From Lysinibacillus fusiformis (lineage in GTDB: Bacteria; Bacillota; Bacilli; Bacillales_A; Planococcaceae), in assembly GCF_016925635.1 (NCBI RefSeq), contig NZ_CP070490.1:496001-560000 (forward strand): a stretch of DNA of 64,000 bases, in the 5' to 3' direction. The notes under the pieces were generated by a model. The model saw only the letters and a program-made list of their open reading frames with translations, was not told the origin of the DNA and ran no database searches. A program made the translations under genes and the position numbers. This document shows positions 8,373 to 17,725 of the stretch, piece by piece; position 1 is the first letter of the stretch, and each line of letters opens with the position of its first letter.

Positions 8373-10100
8373 TTAATCTTCCATCGTTGATAAATCACCA
8401 GTCGGTAAATTTAATTCCCAAGCTTTCAATACGCGACGCATAATTTTACCACTACGTGTTTTTGGCAATTTATCTTTAAATTCAATTTCACGTGGTGCTG
8501 CATGTGCAGATAAACCTTTCTTAACAAAATCACGTATATCGTCAATTAATGCATCAGAAGGTTCAACACCTTCTCGTAAGGATACAAAGGCTTTAATGAT
8601 TTCCCCTCGCACCGGATCTGGTTTCCCTATAACTCCTGCTTCAATTACATCTGGATGCTCAAGCAGTTTACTTTCCACTTCAAATGGCCCAACGCGCTCA
8701 CCAGCCGTCATAATGACATCATCCACACGTCCTTGGAACCAGAAGTAACCTTCATCATCCATATAGGCTGAATCTCCAGATACATACCATTCTCCTTTTA
8801 GGAAATAAGATTCATAGCGCTCTGGATTGCCCCAAATTTGGCGCATCATGGCAGGCCAACCACGATGAATAGCAAGATTCCCCATTGTAAAAGGTGGCAC
8901 CTCATTACCTGCATCATCTACAATTGTCGCATGAATACCAGGAAGTGGTTTCCCCATTGAACCTGGCTTAATATCCATCGAAGGATAATTACAAATCATA
9001 TGGGCTCCTGTCTCTGTCATCCACCATGTATCATGTATACGATGTCCTAGTTCCTCTACTCCCCAGCGAATAACTTCTGGATTCAAAGGCTCACCAACAG
9101 ATAGTACATGACGTAAAGACGTTAGATCATAGCTTTCAAGCAAACCACTTCCTGCACCCATCAGCATACGGAACGCAGTTGGTGCACTGTACCAAACTGT
9201 CACACTATAATCTTCAATAGCTTGATACCATGCTTGTGGTGAGAATCTTCCCCCAACAATTAGCATTGTTACACCGTTTAACCACGGGCCAAAGATGCCA
9301 TAAGCTGTTCCTGTAACCCACCCAGGATCGGCTGTACACCAATAAATATCATCTTCGCGTAAATCAAGTACCCATTGTGTCGATTGATATTGCTGAACCA
9401 TAGCATTATGGACATGCAATACCCCCTTTGGAGCACCAGTTGAACCTGAAGTATAGTGAAGAATCATACCATCTTCTCTGTCTACCCACTCTATTTCAAA
9501 ATGAGCTGAAGCTTCTTTTAAATGTTTAGTAAAGTCTAGGATTTGAGCTGTTTCCTCAACATCCTCCCCTACTAAAAAGATATGCTCCAATTTAGGCAAT
9601 TTAGCTAAAGGTACACGTTCAAGTAACGCTGGTGTCGTGACTAATACTTTTGCCTCACTATCAGCAAGTCGATCATACACAGCACCTTCCATAAAAGCTT
9701 CAAACAACGGTCCAACAATAACACCCATTTTCAACGCACCTAATAATGAAAAGTAAAGCTCAGGTGAACGTGGCATAAAAATAAATAAACGGTCACCCTT
9801 TTGCAAATTAGTAGCCGTTTTAAAAACGTTCGCTGCTTTGTTTGTTAACCTTTTCATTTCATTAAATGAGTATGCCTCTTTCCGTTTACCATCATTAAAA
9901 TAAAGTGCCACCTTATTTTTACGATGTGTTTCTGTATGACGATCGATAGCCTCATACGCCATATTCACTAAACCTGTTTCGAACCAGCTAAATGCCTTTT
10001 CCGTATCTGCCCAATTATGAGACTCTGCCACTTCTTCATAATTCATTAAATGGTGTTGACCAGGTAAAGCCATTAACTTCTCCTTCATTTTCATCCCCAT
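8373..10100 (-). CDS. acsA: Acetyl-CoA synthetase
   Basis: AMP-forming ligase activating acetate to acetyl-CoA (575 aa, family length). The ATP loop YTSGSTGAPKG is near residue 217, followed by TWWMTETGAH and the hinge region GYFWFQGRVDDVIMTAGER. Near the C-terminus, PKTRSGKIMRR carries the lysine that AcuA-type enzymes acetylate to silence the protein. The ATG at 10100 has AAAGGGG 7 bases upstream. Divergent from acuABC, as in B. subtilis, so the enzyme and its acetylation machinery share one control region. Confidence 0.96.
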   Translation of the reverse strand: MGMKMKEKLMALPGQHHLMNYEEVAESHNWADTEKAFSWFETGLVNMAYEAIDRHTETHRKNKVALYFNDGKRKEAYSFNEMKRLTNKAANVFKTATNLQKGDRLFIFMPRSPELYFSLLGALKMGVIVGPLFEAFMEGAVYDRLADSEAKVLVTTPALLERVPLAKLPKLEHIFLVGEDVEETAQILDFTKHLKEASAHFEIEWVDREDGMILHYTSGSTGAPKGVLHVHNAMVQQYQSTQWVLDLREDDIYWCTADPGWVTGTAYGIFGPWLNGVTMLIVGGRFSPQAWYQAIEDYSVTVWYSAPTAFRMLMGAGSGLLESYDLTSLRHVLSVGEPLNPEVIRWGVEELGHRIHDTWWMTETGAHMICNYPSMDIKPGSMGKPLPGIHATIVDDAGNEVPPFTMGNLAIHRGWPAMMRQIWGNPERYESYFLKGEWYVSGDSAYMDDEGYFWFQGRVDDVIMTAGERVGPFEVESKLLEHPDVIEAGVIGKPDPVRGEIIKAFVSLREGVEPSDALIDDIRDFVKKGLSAHAAPREIEFKDKLPKTRSGKIMRRVLKAWELNLPTGDLSTMED

Positions 10101-10421
10101 GAAAATACCCCTTTCTTCGCTTTTGTTTTTGACTAAATTTCAACAATCCCCCCTGTTGAAATTCAGAAAATATTTCAAAAGCAAAATTGATATGTAGCTA
10201 TTGTTATATAACAGTTATCCATAGTAATAATGTTCAAATTCCCAACAGCACTACTTTTATCTGTTGAATAACAGAAGCAATATAATCTTATTTTACACGA
10301 ATTCAGATAGATTGTCTCAATATTTTTATTTTTCCAAAAATACAGGTATATTTTGCAAAAATAAGCGTTTTTACGCAAGAAATCAGCTATAATGGAATTA
10401 TTAAACTCAGGTGGTGTAATT
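10101..10421. promoter_or_regulatory. acsA-acuA divergent control region
   Basis: 321 bp without a gene. It holds a 23-bp dyad TTGAAAT-N9-ATTTCAA (10156-10178) just upstream of acsA. A near-perfect palindrome ATTGTTATATAACAGT lies at 10200-10215. A cre-like AATAAGCGTTTTTA (10360-10373) matches 10 of 14 positions of TGAAARCGYTTTCA, and the acuA -10 TATAAT is at 10388-10393. A 15-mer at 10158-10172 matches the CodY consensus at only 11 of 15. CcpA control of acs/acu is known in B. subtilis; sites here are predictions. Confidence 0.5.
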
Positions 10422-11054
10422 ATGGAACATAAAAAAACTTTTTTTTCTGTCACAAAGGAAACAAAGCATGGTACTGTGTATGTGGAAGGACCTGTGCCTC
10501 CAGAAAAATTAGCTACATATTCATTCCATGAAGGCCTGGTTGCCTTCAGACCTCCAAAACAACAGCAGCAGGCCATTATAGAAATTGCAGGACTTCCTGA
10601 AGGCCGAATTATTATTATTCGAAACGAAGATATTATCGTAGGCTATGTTACCTATCTTTATCCTGATCCACTTGAACGATGGGCAGAAGATCGTATCGAT
10701 GACATGATTGAATTAGGCGCCATTGAAGTCATTCCAGACTACCGTGGAACTGGTGCTGGTAAGGCACTACTAGCCGTTTCATTTATGGGAGATGAAATGG
10801 AAGATTATCTTGTGATTACTACCGAGTACTATTGGCATTGGGATTTAAAAGGAACTGGTTTAAATGTTTGGGATTACCGCAAAATGATGGAGAAAATGAT
10901 GAGCTCCGCTGGTTTCGAATATTTTGCCACGGATGATCCCGAAATTACATCACATCCAGCCAATTGCCTTATGGCGCGCGAAGGAAAACGTGTGCCTCCT
11001 GAGACAATGGAAAGATTTGATAGGCTTCGTTTTAGAAATCGTTTCATGTATTAA
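10422..11054 (+). CDS. acuA: Acetoin utilisation protein AcuA (GNAT protein acetyltransferase)
   Basis: GNAT-fold acetyltransferase (210 aa, equal to B. subtilis AcuA as I recall it) that acetylates and inactivates AcsA. The acetyl-CoA pyrophosphate loop is YRGTGAGKALL near residue 106. The ATG at 10422 follows AGGTGGTG; the earlier in-frame ATG at 10392 overlaps the promoter -10 and is rejected. First gene of acuABC, immediately divergent from its target acsA. Confidence 0.93.
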   Translation: MEHKKTFFSVTKETKHGTVYVEGPVPPEKLATYSFHEGLVAFRPPKQQQQAIIEIAGLPEGRIIIIRNEDIIVGYVTYLYPDPLERWAEDRIDDMIELGAIEVIPDYRGTGAGKALLAVSFMGDEMEDYLVITTEYYWHWDLKGTGLNVWDYRKMMEKMMSSAGFEYFATDDPEITSHPANCLMAREGKRVPPETMERFDRLRFRNRFMY

Positions 11055-11078
11055 AACCAATACAAAGGGGATGCATAT

Positions 11079-11726
11079 ATGATTGTAGAAGAAATTATGA
11101 ATGATGAGCCTTACACATTAGCTCCTACCAATACAGTGCATGAGGCTCTGAAGTTAATGCGTGAAAAAAAGGTTCGTCATTTACCAGTTGTAGATGACGA
11201 ACGCCACGTTTTAGGTGTAATTACTGAACGAGATATTAAAGAGGTCTTGCCTTCATCTTTACAGGATGAACCAAACTCTCCTGTTTTTAATGCAAAAGTA
11301 GAGGAAATTATGGTGAAAGACCCTCTTATAGGTCATCCACTAGATTTTGTTGAAGAGGTAGCACTTACGTTTTATGAGTCAAAAGTAGGCTGTTTACCTA
11401 TTGTCTCTGGCGGAAAATTGGTAGGCATTGTTACGACAACAGATTTACTCTATACCTATATAGAGCTGACTGGTGCTACAGAGCCTGGGTCCAAAATCGA
11501 AATTCGAGTATCAGATACACCGGGAGTTTTATTTGAAATCACGAAAATATTTCACCAACATCATGCCAATGTCCAAAGCGTCTTAGTTTATCCTGACTCT
11601 GAAAATACACAAAACAAAATTTTAAGTGTCCGAGTAAAAACACTAAATCCTTTAGCAATGATTGAAGATCTACGTAAAGAGGGCTTCGATGTCCTATGGC
11701 CTAATTTACCAGGTGTTTCGCTATAA
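11079..11726 (+). CDS. acuB: AcuB, CBS-pair and ACT domain protein
   Basis: Putative ligand-sensing protein of 215 aa. Two CBS motifs occupy about residues 1-135 (TVHEALKLMREKKVRHLPVVD and the second unit with VGCLPIVSGGKLVGIVTTTDLL). An ACT-like domain follows (KIEIRVSDTPGVLFEITKIFHQH). CBS pairs usually bind adenosyl ligands, but what AcuB senses is not established. AAAGGGG precedes the ATG; the stop overlaps the acuC start by one base (TAATG), indicating coupling. Confidence 0.92.
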   Translation: MIVEEIMNDEPYTLAPTNTVHEALKLMREKKVRHLPVVDDERHVLGVITERDIKEVLPSSLQDEPNSPVFNAKVEEIMVKDPLIGHPLDFVEEVALTFYESKVGCLPIVSGGKLVGIVTTTDLLYTYIELTGATEPGSKIEIRVSDTPGVLFEITKIFHQHHANVQSVLVYPDSENTQNKILSVRVKTLNPLAMIEDLRKEGFDVLWPNLPGVSL

Positions 11727-12886
11727 TGAAAAAGGCCGTATTCGTATACTCGCCGGAACAACTCGGATATAAATTTTCAGATACACACCCTTTCAATCAT
11801 AAACGCTTAACGCTAACTATGGATTTACTAAAAAATATTAATGCTCTCGATGATGTAGATATTGTGCCAGCACGTGTTGCAACGGAAGAAGAATTGTTGC
11901 TTGCACATGATCCAAAATATATAGACATCGTGAAAAAAGCAGGACATGGTGAATTATCAGAAGCTCAATGTGAAAGTTATGGTATTGGCACTGAAGATAC
12001 CCCCATTTTTGAAAATATGCATGAAGCAAGTGCACAGCTAGTTGGTGGAACTTTAACGGCTGTTGATTATGTAATGGAAGGGAAAGCCGAACACGCCCTT
12101 AACCTTGGCGGTGGACTCCATCATGGTTTCCGTGGTCGTGCGTCCGGTTTTTGTATTTACAACGATAGCACGGTTGCTATTCGTTACTTGCAGGAAAAGT
12201 ACAATGCTCGTGTACTTTATGTAGATACAGATGCTCATCATGGAGACGGTGTCCAATGGAGCTTTTATGAGGATCCTAATGTTTGTACACTGTCCATTCA
12301 TGAAACAGGTCGTTATCTATTCCCTGGAACAGGAAATATTACCGAGCGTGGTAATGGCCAAGGCTATGGAACCTCGTTTAATTTTCCAATGGATGCTTTT
12401 ACAGAGGATGAAAGCTTTCTAGAAATCTATGAACAGTCCATGCGAGAGATTTTTGAATTTTTCAAGCCAGATGTAGTATTAACGCAAAATGGTGCAGATG
12501 CCCATTACTTTGATCCATTAACACATTTACATGGAACCATGAATATTTATCGCGAAATTCCTAAGCTAGCTCATCAATTAGCACATGAGTATTGTGATGG
12601 TAGATGGATTGCTGTTGGTGGCGGTGGCTATGATATTTGGCGAGTGGTGCCTCGTGCCTGGTCCATGTTATGGTTGGAAATGACTGAACAAGCGTTACCA
12701 ACAGGACCACTCCCTCAAGCATGGCTTGATCGCTGGCAACCAGAAGCACCTGTTCCTTTTATTCCAACATGGGAGGACCCAATTCCTTTATATGAGCACA
12801 TTCCTCGTAAAGCGGAAATAGAGGAAAAGAATGCTCAAATGTTAGCAAAGTCGCTACATATTATTCGGAATGAAAAACGAGATTAA
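11726..12886 (+). CDS. acuC: AcuC, class I/II-type protein deacetylase
   Basis: Zinc-dependent histone-deacetylase-family enzyme (386 aa) that removes acetyl groups from AcsA, opposing AcuA. LGGGLHHGFRGRASGFCIYND carries the two active-site histidines, LYVDTDAHHGDGVQ the Asp/His zinc ligands, and VLTQNGADAHYFDPL a further zinc-ligand Asp. Translationally coupled to acuB. The acuABC operon ends at a terminator just downstream. Confidence 0.95.
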   Translation: MKKAVFVYSPEQLGYKFSDTHPFNHKRLTLTMDLLKNINALDDVDIVPARVATEEELLLAHDPKYIDIVKKAGHGELSEAQCESYGIGTEDTPIFENMHEASAQLVGGTLTAVDYVMEGKAEHALNLGGGLHHGFRGRASGFCIYNDSTVAIRYLQEKYNARVLYVDTDAHHGDGVQWSFYEDPNVCTLSIHETGRYLFPGTGNITERGNGQGYGTSFNFPMDAFTEDESFLEIYEQSMREIFEFFKPDVVLTQNGADAHYFDPLTHLHGTMNIYREIPKLAHQLAHEYCDGRWIAVGGGGYDIWRVVPRAWSMLWLEMTEQALPTGPLPQAWLDRWQPEAPVPFIPTWEDPIPLYEHIPRKAEIEEKNAQMLAKSLHIIRNEKRD

Positions 12887-12894
12887 CCTCTTTG

Positions 12895-12920
12895 CCTCAC
12901 GATATTCGTGGGGTTTTTTC
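12895..12920 (+). terminator. Terminator of acuABC
   Basis: CCTCACGA-TAT-TCGTGGGG, an 8-bp stem with one G-T pair, followed by six T. It begins 9 bases after the acuC stop. Confidence 0.85.
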
Positions 12921-12929
12921 TTTGAATCG

Positions 12930-13031
12930 GAGAGCTATCCACTGCTTTTGGTGGTATATTCATCCATTCTTGCGTTCTATCCAGCACTTTTGAACTGCTA
13001 CCCTCTATTTCTGCTGTTCTTTCCATCAATC
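12930..13031. repeat. Degenerate 21-bp-periodic intergenic sequence
   Basis: Between the convergent acuC and ccpA terminators. CTATCCA starts at 12935 and again at 12977, a 42-bp step, with weaker 21-bp sub-units between. The period matches the much clearer 4 x 42 bp array at 36642-36809. No credible gene: the open frame here runs through the acuC terminator and into ccpA antisense. Confidence 0.35.
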
Positions 13032-13033
13032 AA

Positions 13034-13073
13034 TAAAAAAACACGCAAATCCTTCAGAAGCGATTTACGTGTT
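13034..13073 (-). terminator. Terminator of ccpA
   Basis: Inverted arms AACACGCAAATC (13040-13051) and GATTTACGTGTT (13062-13073), one mismatch. On the minus strand they are followed by a T run (A run 13034-13041). Confidence 0.85.
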
Positions 13074-13081
13074 AGGAATCA

Positions 13082-14086
13082 TTATTTACTTTTGACAGAT
13101 TGTCGATGCTCAATACGGTGTGGTAAAATTACCGCCTCATCCTCGACTGCTTCCTTGCTCATTAACTTTGTCAGCAGGCGCATAGCAACAGCACCAATAT
13201 CGTAAAGCGGTAGTGCGACACTTGTTAGCTGTGGGCGAACCATTCGCGCTAGCTTTGAGTTCTCAAAGCTGATAACTTCAATATCCTCTGGAACATTTTT
13301 GCCAGCGTCTTGTGCGCCATGAATTAAACCGATGGCCAACTCGTCACTACCTGCAAAATAAGCTGTTGGTGGCTGTTCAAGTGCAGATAAAATCTCCCAA
13401 GCCTCTAAGCCCATATCATAACTGGACTCTTCTGCGGCAATTAATGCTTCATCTATTGGTAAACCAGCATCCTGCAATGCTTTCTTATAGGCTGCTAGCT
13501 TGAATTTTCCGTTAATTGTATACGAAAGTGGGCCAGTAACGAAACCAATCCGTGTATGTCCATTTTGAATAAGTAAAGAAATTGCTTCATAAGCTGCCTG
13601 GAAATAATCGATATTCACAGTTGCAATTGTTTGGGATTCATCCACAGAGCCTGCAAGCACAATCGGTACTGGCGAATGATCCATCGTTTGCTGCATTTTT
13701 TCTGTGACCTCATCACTCATCATGACAATACCATCAACCTGTTTTCCAAGCATTGTATCCAGTAGCTGTAACTCTTTATCTTCATGTTGATCTGAGTTGG
13801 CTAAAATAATATTATAACGATACATTGTGGCAATATCCTCTACACCACGAGCCAGCTCCGCATAAACATTGTTTGCAATATCTGGGATAATCACGCCAAC
13901 TGTTGTTGTTTTCTTACTTGCTAAACCTCGCGCTACTGCGTTTGGACGGTATTCTAATCGTTCAATTACTTCTAGTACTTTTTTTCGTGTTGCTGGTTTT
14001 ACGTTTTGATTACCATTGACTACACGAGAGACCGTTGCCATGGAAACATTTGCTTCTCTTGCAACATCATAAATTGTAACAGTCAT
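13082..14086 (-). CDS. ccpA: Catabolite control protein A
   Basis: LacI/GalR regulator (334 aa) that, with HPr-Ser-P, binds cre sites and is the global carbon catabolite regulator of Bacilli. The N-terminal helix-turn-helix [21 protein letters not shown] and hinge [14 protein letters not shown] are typical, and the periplasmic-binding-protein-like core follows. GGGAGG lies 8 bases before the ATG. Position between acu and aroA is as in B. subtilis, which separates it from other LacI proteins. cre-like boxes upstream of acuA and dctB are candidate targets within this window. Confidence 0.95.
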   Translation of the reverse strand: MTVTIYDVAREANVSMATVSRVVNGNQNVKPATRKKVLEVIERLEYRPNAVARGLASKKTTTVGVIIPDIANNVYAELARGVEDIATMYRYNIILANSDQHEDKELQLLDTMLGKQVDGIVMMSDEVTEKMQQTMDHSPVPIVLAGSVDESQTIATVNIDYFQAAYEAISLLIQNGHTRIGFVTGPLSYTINGKFKLAAYKKALQDAGLPIDEALIAAEESSYDMGLEAWEILSALEQPPTAYFAGSDELAIGLIHGAQDAGKNVPEDIEVISFENSKLARMVRPQLTSVALPLYDIGAVAMRLLTKLMSKEAVEDEAVILPHRIEHRQSVKSK

Positions 14087-14109
14087 CGTACGTGCCTCCC
14101 TTTTTTCCT

Positions 14110-14115
14110 ATTATA
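14110..14115 (-). promoter_or_regulatory. Probable ccpA promoter -10 element
   Basis: Minus-strand TATAAT, 24 bp upstream of the ccpA ATG. The -35 region (TGAAAA at about 18 bp) is weak. Confidence 0.5.
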
Positions 14116-14215
14116 GCCTTATCATACGATAATTTTCATATTATTTTCAAGAAGAACTACGTAAAAACCAAGTACTAATAGTCCTATTCTAGACATTATT
14201 TTGTCACGATATAAC

Positions 14216-14248
14216 AAACACCGCCTGCCGAAATAAGCAAGCGGTGTT
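14216..14248 (-). terminator. Probable terminator of aroA
   Basis: ACACCGC (14218-14224) pairs with GCGGTGT (14241-14247), extended by TGC/GCA, just after the aroA stop. The T run on the minus strand is poor. Confidence 0.6.
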
Positions 14249-14260
14249 CGCTGTTAACAA

Positions 14261-15346
14261 TTACGCATGAATTTCATGATTTTTCATGAATTTTTGTAGT
14301 GTTTCATAGAATGCGTCAAATGTTGGGATATCCATTTGTTGTTGTGAGTCAGACAATGCAACAGATGGATCTGGATGTACTTCTGCCATGACGCCATCAG
14401 CACCGATTGCAATAGCTGCTTTCGCACATGGTAATAATAAATCACGACGCCCTGTTGAATGTGTAACATCTACGAATACTGGTAAATGCGTTTCTTGTTT
14501 TAAAACTGGTACGGCTGAAATATCTAATGTATTACGAGTTGCTTTTTCATAAGTACGAATACCACGTTCGCAAAGGATAATGTTTTCATTTCCTTTAGAC
14601 ATAATGTACTCTGCCGCATGAATAAACTCATCAATTGTTGCAGCTAAACCTCGTTTTAATAGGACAGGTTTATTTGTTGCACCTGCTGCTTTTAATAATT
14701 CAAAGTTTTGCATATTACGTGCACCGATTTGGATAACATCAATATAATCTAATGCTTCCTCTAAATGACCTGGTGTCACGATTTCAGTAATAACACCTAA
14801 ACCATATTCCTCTGACACACGTTTTAAAATTTTCAGACCTTCTAACCCAAGACCTTGGAAGTCATATGGAGAAGTACGTGGTTTATAAGCACCACCACGA
14901 ATTAACTTTTCACCTTTTGCTTTAATAGAAGCGGCAACAGCTGCTACCTGCTCATACGACTCAACCGCACAAGGACCGAATACGAAAGATGGTTTTCCTT
15001 GTCCAATTAATTCACCATTGATATTAATAATTGTATCTTCTGATTTCTTCTTACGAGATACAAGCAACTCTTTCTTCTTATCAGCTTCAAGTTGTTTTAA
15101 AGCTGTTTTAAAGATTTGCTTAAATATATAATCAACCGTCATTTGGTTTAATGGACCTTGATTGTGTTCTTTAATAAGATCAAGCATGTGTCTTTCACGC
15201 AGTGGATCATAGCGATTCACACCTTGTTTTTCTTTAATTTTACCGATTTCATCAACTACAGCTGCACGTTCGTTAATTAGACGAAGAATTTCTAAGTTTA
15301 AACCGTCTATTTGACTACGTAAGCTTTCTAAATCTTTTTGGCTCAT
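14261..15346 (-). CDS. aroA: Bifunctional DAHP synthase / chorismate mutase
   Basis: First enzyme of aromatic synthesis fused to chorismate mutase (361 aa). The AroQ-type mutase is residues 1-90 ([30 protein letters not shown]). A KDPG-type DAHP synthase follows, with [30 protein letters not shown] and [13 protein letters not shown]. The fusion and ccpA-adjacent position match B. subtilis AroA, whose mutase domain mediates feedback by chorismate and prephenate. GAGGAG precedes the ATG. The symbol aroA here means DAHP synthase, not EPSP synthase. Confidence 0.95.
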   Translation of the reverse strand: MSQKDLESLRSQIDGLNLEILRLINERAAVVDEIGKIKEKQGVNRYDPLRERHMLDLIKEHNQGPLNQMTVDYIFKQIFKTALKQLEADKKKELLVSRKKKSEDTIININGELIGQGKPSFVFGPCAVESYEQVAAVAASIKAKGEKLIRGGAYKPRTSPYDFQGLGLEGLKILKRVSEEYGLGVITEIVTPGHLEEALDYIDVIQIGARNMQNFELLKAAGATNKPVLLKRGLAATIDEFIHAAEYIMSKGNENIILCERGIRTYEKATRNTLDISAVPVLKQETHLPVFVDVTHSTGRRDLLLPCAKAAIAIGADGVMAEVHPDPSVALSDSQQQMDIPTFDAFYETLQKFMKNHEIHA

Positions 15347-15424
15347 GCTTTCTTGCTCCTCTCCTCATGACAGACACTTTCAGAACTCTGAAATGTATGT
15401 TACATTTTTAGATAATAGCATTAT

Positions 15425-15430
15425 TATAAT
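15425..15430 (+). promoter_or_regulatory. -10 element upstream of the FtsA-like gene
   Basis: TATAAT on the plus strand about 90 bp before the TTG start. Upstream TTACAT (19 bp away) is a weak -35. In the opposite direction TTGATT-17-TAAAAA may serve aroA. Confidence 0.4.
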
Positions 15431-15519
15431 CAATGTTGTTCAGAATGTCACGCATTTTTAATTTAGCGCTTCAACTCGCTAAATTATTTTCAAGTATGAC
15501 GCGAAAGGAAGCGATTACA

Positions 15520-17673
15520 TTGAGTTCTAAACTATTCGCACTTGATATTGGCACACGCTCAGTGGTCGGGATTATTCTACAAGAAGAAAATGACCATTTT
15601 CATGTGGAAGATATTCTAGTAAAAGAGCATAAAGAACGTGCCATGGTAGATGGACAAATACATAATGTCATGTATGTGGCAGATTTAATTAATGAAATAA
15701 AACGTGAACTTGAAGAGAAACACGGGCCTCTCACAAAGGTAAGTGTTGCTGCAGCAGGTCGATCTTTGAAAACGGAACAGGCTAGTGTGACCATCAATAT
15801 ACGTAATCGACCAATTTTTACTGAAGAAGATATTAGTCGCTTGGAACTTCAGGCTGTGCAACAAGCACAGCAACAACTCTTGCAACAAAAAGAGGATGCA
15901 AAAATTAGCCACTATTATTGTGTAGGCTACTCAGTCCTCTATTATCGCTTGGATGGCGAGGAAATTGGCAGCCTCTTAGATCAACAGGGTGATGAAGCCC
16001 AAATCGAAGTGATTGCAACGTTTCTACCTCGGGTAGTGGTGGAATCACTGATTGCCGCTCTTAAACGGGCGGATTTAGAAATGGAAGCATTGACATTAGA
16101 GCCGATTGCTGCCATTAATGTGCTAATTCCTCCAACGATGCGTCGCTTAAACGTGGCACTTGTTGATATAGGAGCTGGGACATCGGATATTGCCATTACG
16201 GATAAAAGTACAGTTGTGGCTTATGGCATGGTACCAACAGCTGGCGATGAAATAACAGAAGCTTTAAGCGATCACTATTTGCTAGACTTCCCTGTAGCTG
16301 AAGAGGCAAAACGTCAACTACAAACAGCAGAGGAGATACTGATTCAAGATATACTAGGCTTTGACCAGTTCTATCCTAAGGAGGAAGTTTTTTTAGCGAT
16401 TGAGCCTGCAGTGAAACAGTTGGCAAAGTCTATCGGAGAAGAAATTTTACGACTCAATAACCGAGTAGCACCCAAAGCCGTTATGCTCGTTGGTGGAGGT
16501 AGCTTAACACCAAATCTAACTACAGAACTTGGCCAAGTTCTGGATTTACCAGCAAATCGTATTGCTGTTCGAGGTATTGATGCTATTCAAAACTTAACAA
16601 AGGAAGAACATATCAAAGCCTCACCTGAATTAGTCACGCCAATCGGTATTGCCATTGCTGCTAAAAAAATGCCGATTCAATATATGAGTTTAACGGTCAA
16701 TAATCAAGTGGTTCGCCTTTTTGAACTAAAAGAAATGACTGTGGCAGATGCTTTTTTAGCTGCCAATATTCGCGCAAAGCAATTATATGGAAAACCAGGT
16801 CATGGGCTTTCTATCAGTGTCAACGGACAGGATATTTTTATACCAGGTGGGCATGGCCAGCCAGCAGAAATATTTGTAAACGGGCAACAGGCATCAACAA
16901 AAAGCCTGATTAAAACTGGAGATGCCATTCAGCTAATAGAAGGGCTAGATGGGCAACAGGCAACGGCTACAGTAAGAGATCTTATAGATGAAGCCGCAAT
17001 AAAGACGGTGACTATTCAAAATACCAAATATGTGATTGAGCCGAAAATTACTGTGAATACCTCTTCTGCATCTCTTGAAACGGTTTTAAACGATCGTGAT
17101 ATCGTCGTTTTTGACATAGCCGAAACAATCGAGGATGTCTTTAAAATCACAAATAATTGGCATTTATTAAAGCAATTTGAATCCTATACGATTCAAGTTG
17201 ATGGACAACCTTTGTATTTACCAGAATTTTCATCACAGCTAATGATTAATGGAAAAGTAGCTAAACTGAGCTATGCTGTACAAAATGGAGATGTGATTAG
17301 CTTCCAACAACCATCTTTACCAACCGTACAACATATAGCAGACCAAATGAACCTTTTGCTAGAGGATAAAATCATCATTCATTTTCAACAAGAAGTTTTG
17401 GAACTAAGGAAAACAGCAAATGAAGCGATTGTCAATAAAATGGTTGTGTCACCACAGTCCACTGTACCAAATGGGGCGACTTTAGTATTTAAAGAAAAGG
17501 ATCGCAGTCGTTGGATTTATCAAGATGTTTTCCGTTTCTCTAATTGGCAGCTACCAAGCGCCTTTAAGGGGAATTTTACGATTTTAAGAAATGGTCAGCC
17601 AGCAAGCTTTGATACAGAAATATTCGGTGGTGATCAATTAGAAATACTATTAGAAACTTCACCAATCATTTAA
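15520..17673 (+). CDS. FtsA/PilM-like actin-fold ATPase with C-terminal repeats
   Basis: 717-aa ASKHA-superfamily protein. Phosphate-1 motif FALDIGTRSVVG is at the start, an SHS2-like inserted region follows (SVAAAGRSLKTEQASVTI), phosphate-2 is VALVDIGAGTSDIAI, and the adenosine motif is AVMLVGGGSLTPNL. That part resembles FtsA/PilM, at about 400 residues. The remaining 300 residues hold three related segments with a V[ND]GQ...NG...GD.I pattern (near residues 433, 559 and 689), which look like small beta-rich modules. The TTG start is chosen for the well-spaced GAAAGGAAG; upstream ATG codons lack an RBS. Monocistronic, ending at a terminator. Genuine FtsA is about 420-440 aa and sits next to ftsZ, so this is a paralogue of unknown role. 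Confidence 0.75.
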   Translation: MSSKLFALDIGTRSVVGIILQEENDHFHVEDILVKEHKERAMVDGQIHNVMYVADLINEIKRELEEKHGPLTKVSVAAAGRSLKTEQASVTINIRNRPIFTEEDISRLELQAVQQAQQQLLQQKEDAKISHYYCVGYSVLYYRLDGEEIGSLLDQQGDEAQIEVIATFLPRVVVESLIAALKRADLEMEALTLEPIAAINVLIPPTMRRLNVALVDIGAGTSDIAITDKSTVVAYGMVPTAGDEITEALSDHYLLDFPVAEEAKRQLQTAEEILIQDILGFDQFYPKEEVFLAIEPAVKQLAKSIGEEILRLNNRVAPKAVMLVGGGSLTPNLTTELGQVLDLPANRIAVRGIDAIQNLTKEEHIKASPELVTPIGIAIAAKKMPIQYMSLTVNNQVVRLFELKEMTVADAFLAANIRAKQLYGKPGHGLSISVNGQDIFIPGGHGQPAEIFVNGQQASTKSLIKTGDAIQLIEGLDGQQATATVRDLIDEAAIKTVTIQNTKYVIEPKITVNTSSASLETVLNDRDIVVFDIAETIEDVFKITNNWHLLKQFESYTIQVDGQPLYLPEFSSQLMINGKVAKLSYAVQNGDVISFQQPSLPTVQHIADQMNLLLEDKIIIHFQQEVLELRKTANEAIVNKMVVSPQSTVPNGATLVFKEKDRSRWIYQDVFRFSNWQLPSAFKGNFTILRNGQPASFDTEIFGGDQLEILLETSPII

Positions 17674-17674
17674 A

Positions 17675-17716
17675 AAAGGGATACGTTACAACTTTATCTT
17701 GTAACGTATCCCTTTA
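17675..17716. terminator. Bidirectional terminator, FtsA-like gene and ytxH
   Basis: Perfect 14-bp stem GGGATACGTTACAA (17678-17691) and its complement (17699-17712) with a 7-nt loop, A run before and TTT after. Confidence 0.9.
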
Positions 17717-17725
17717 TATTATGCA

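Noticed and set aside
10158..10172. CodY box upstream of acsA
   Set aside because: Only 11 of 15 consensus positions match, common by chance in AT-rich DNA; kept only as a remark.
12870..13205. 111-codon open frame between acuC and ccpA
   Set aside because: It starts inside acuC, runs through two terminators and into ccpA antisense.
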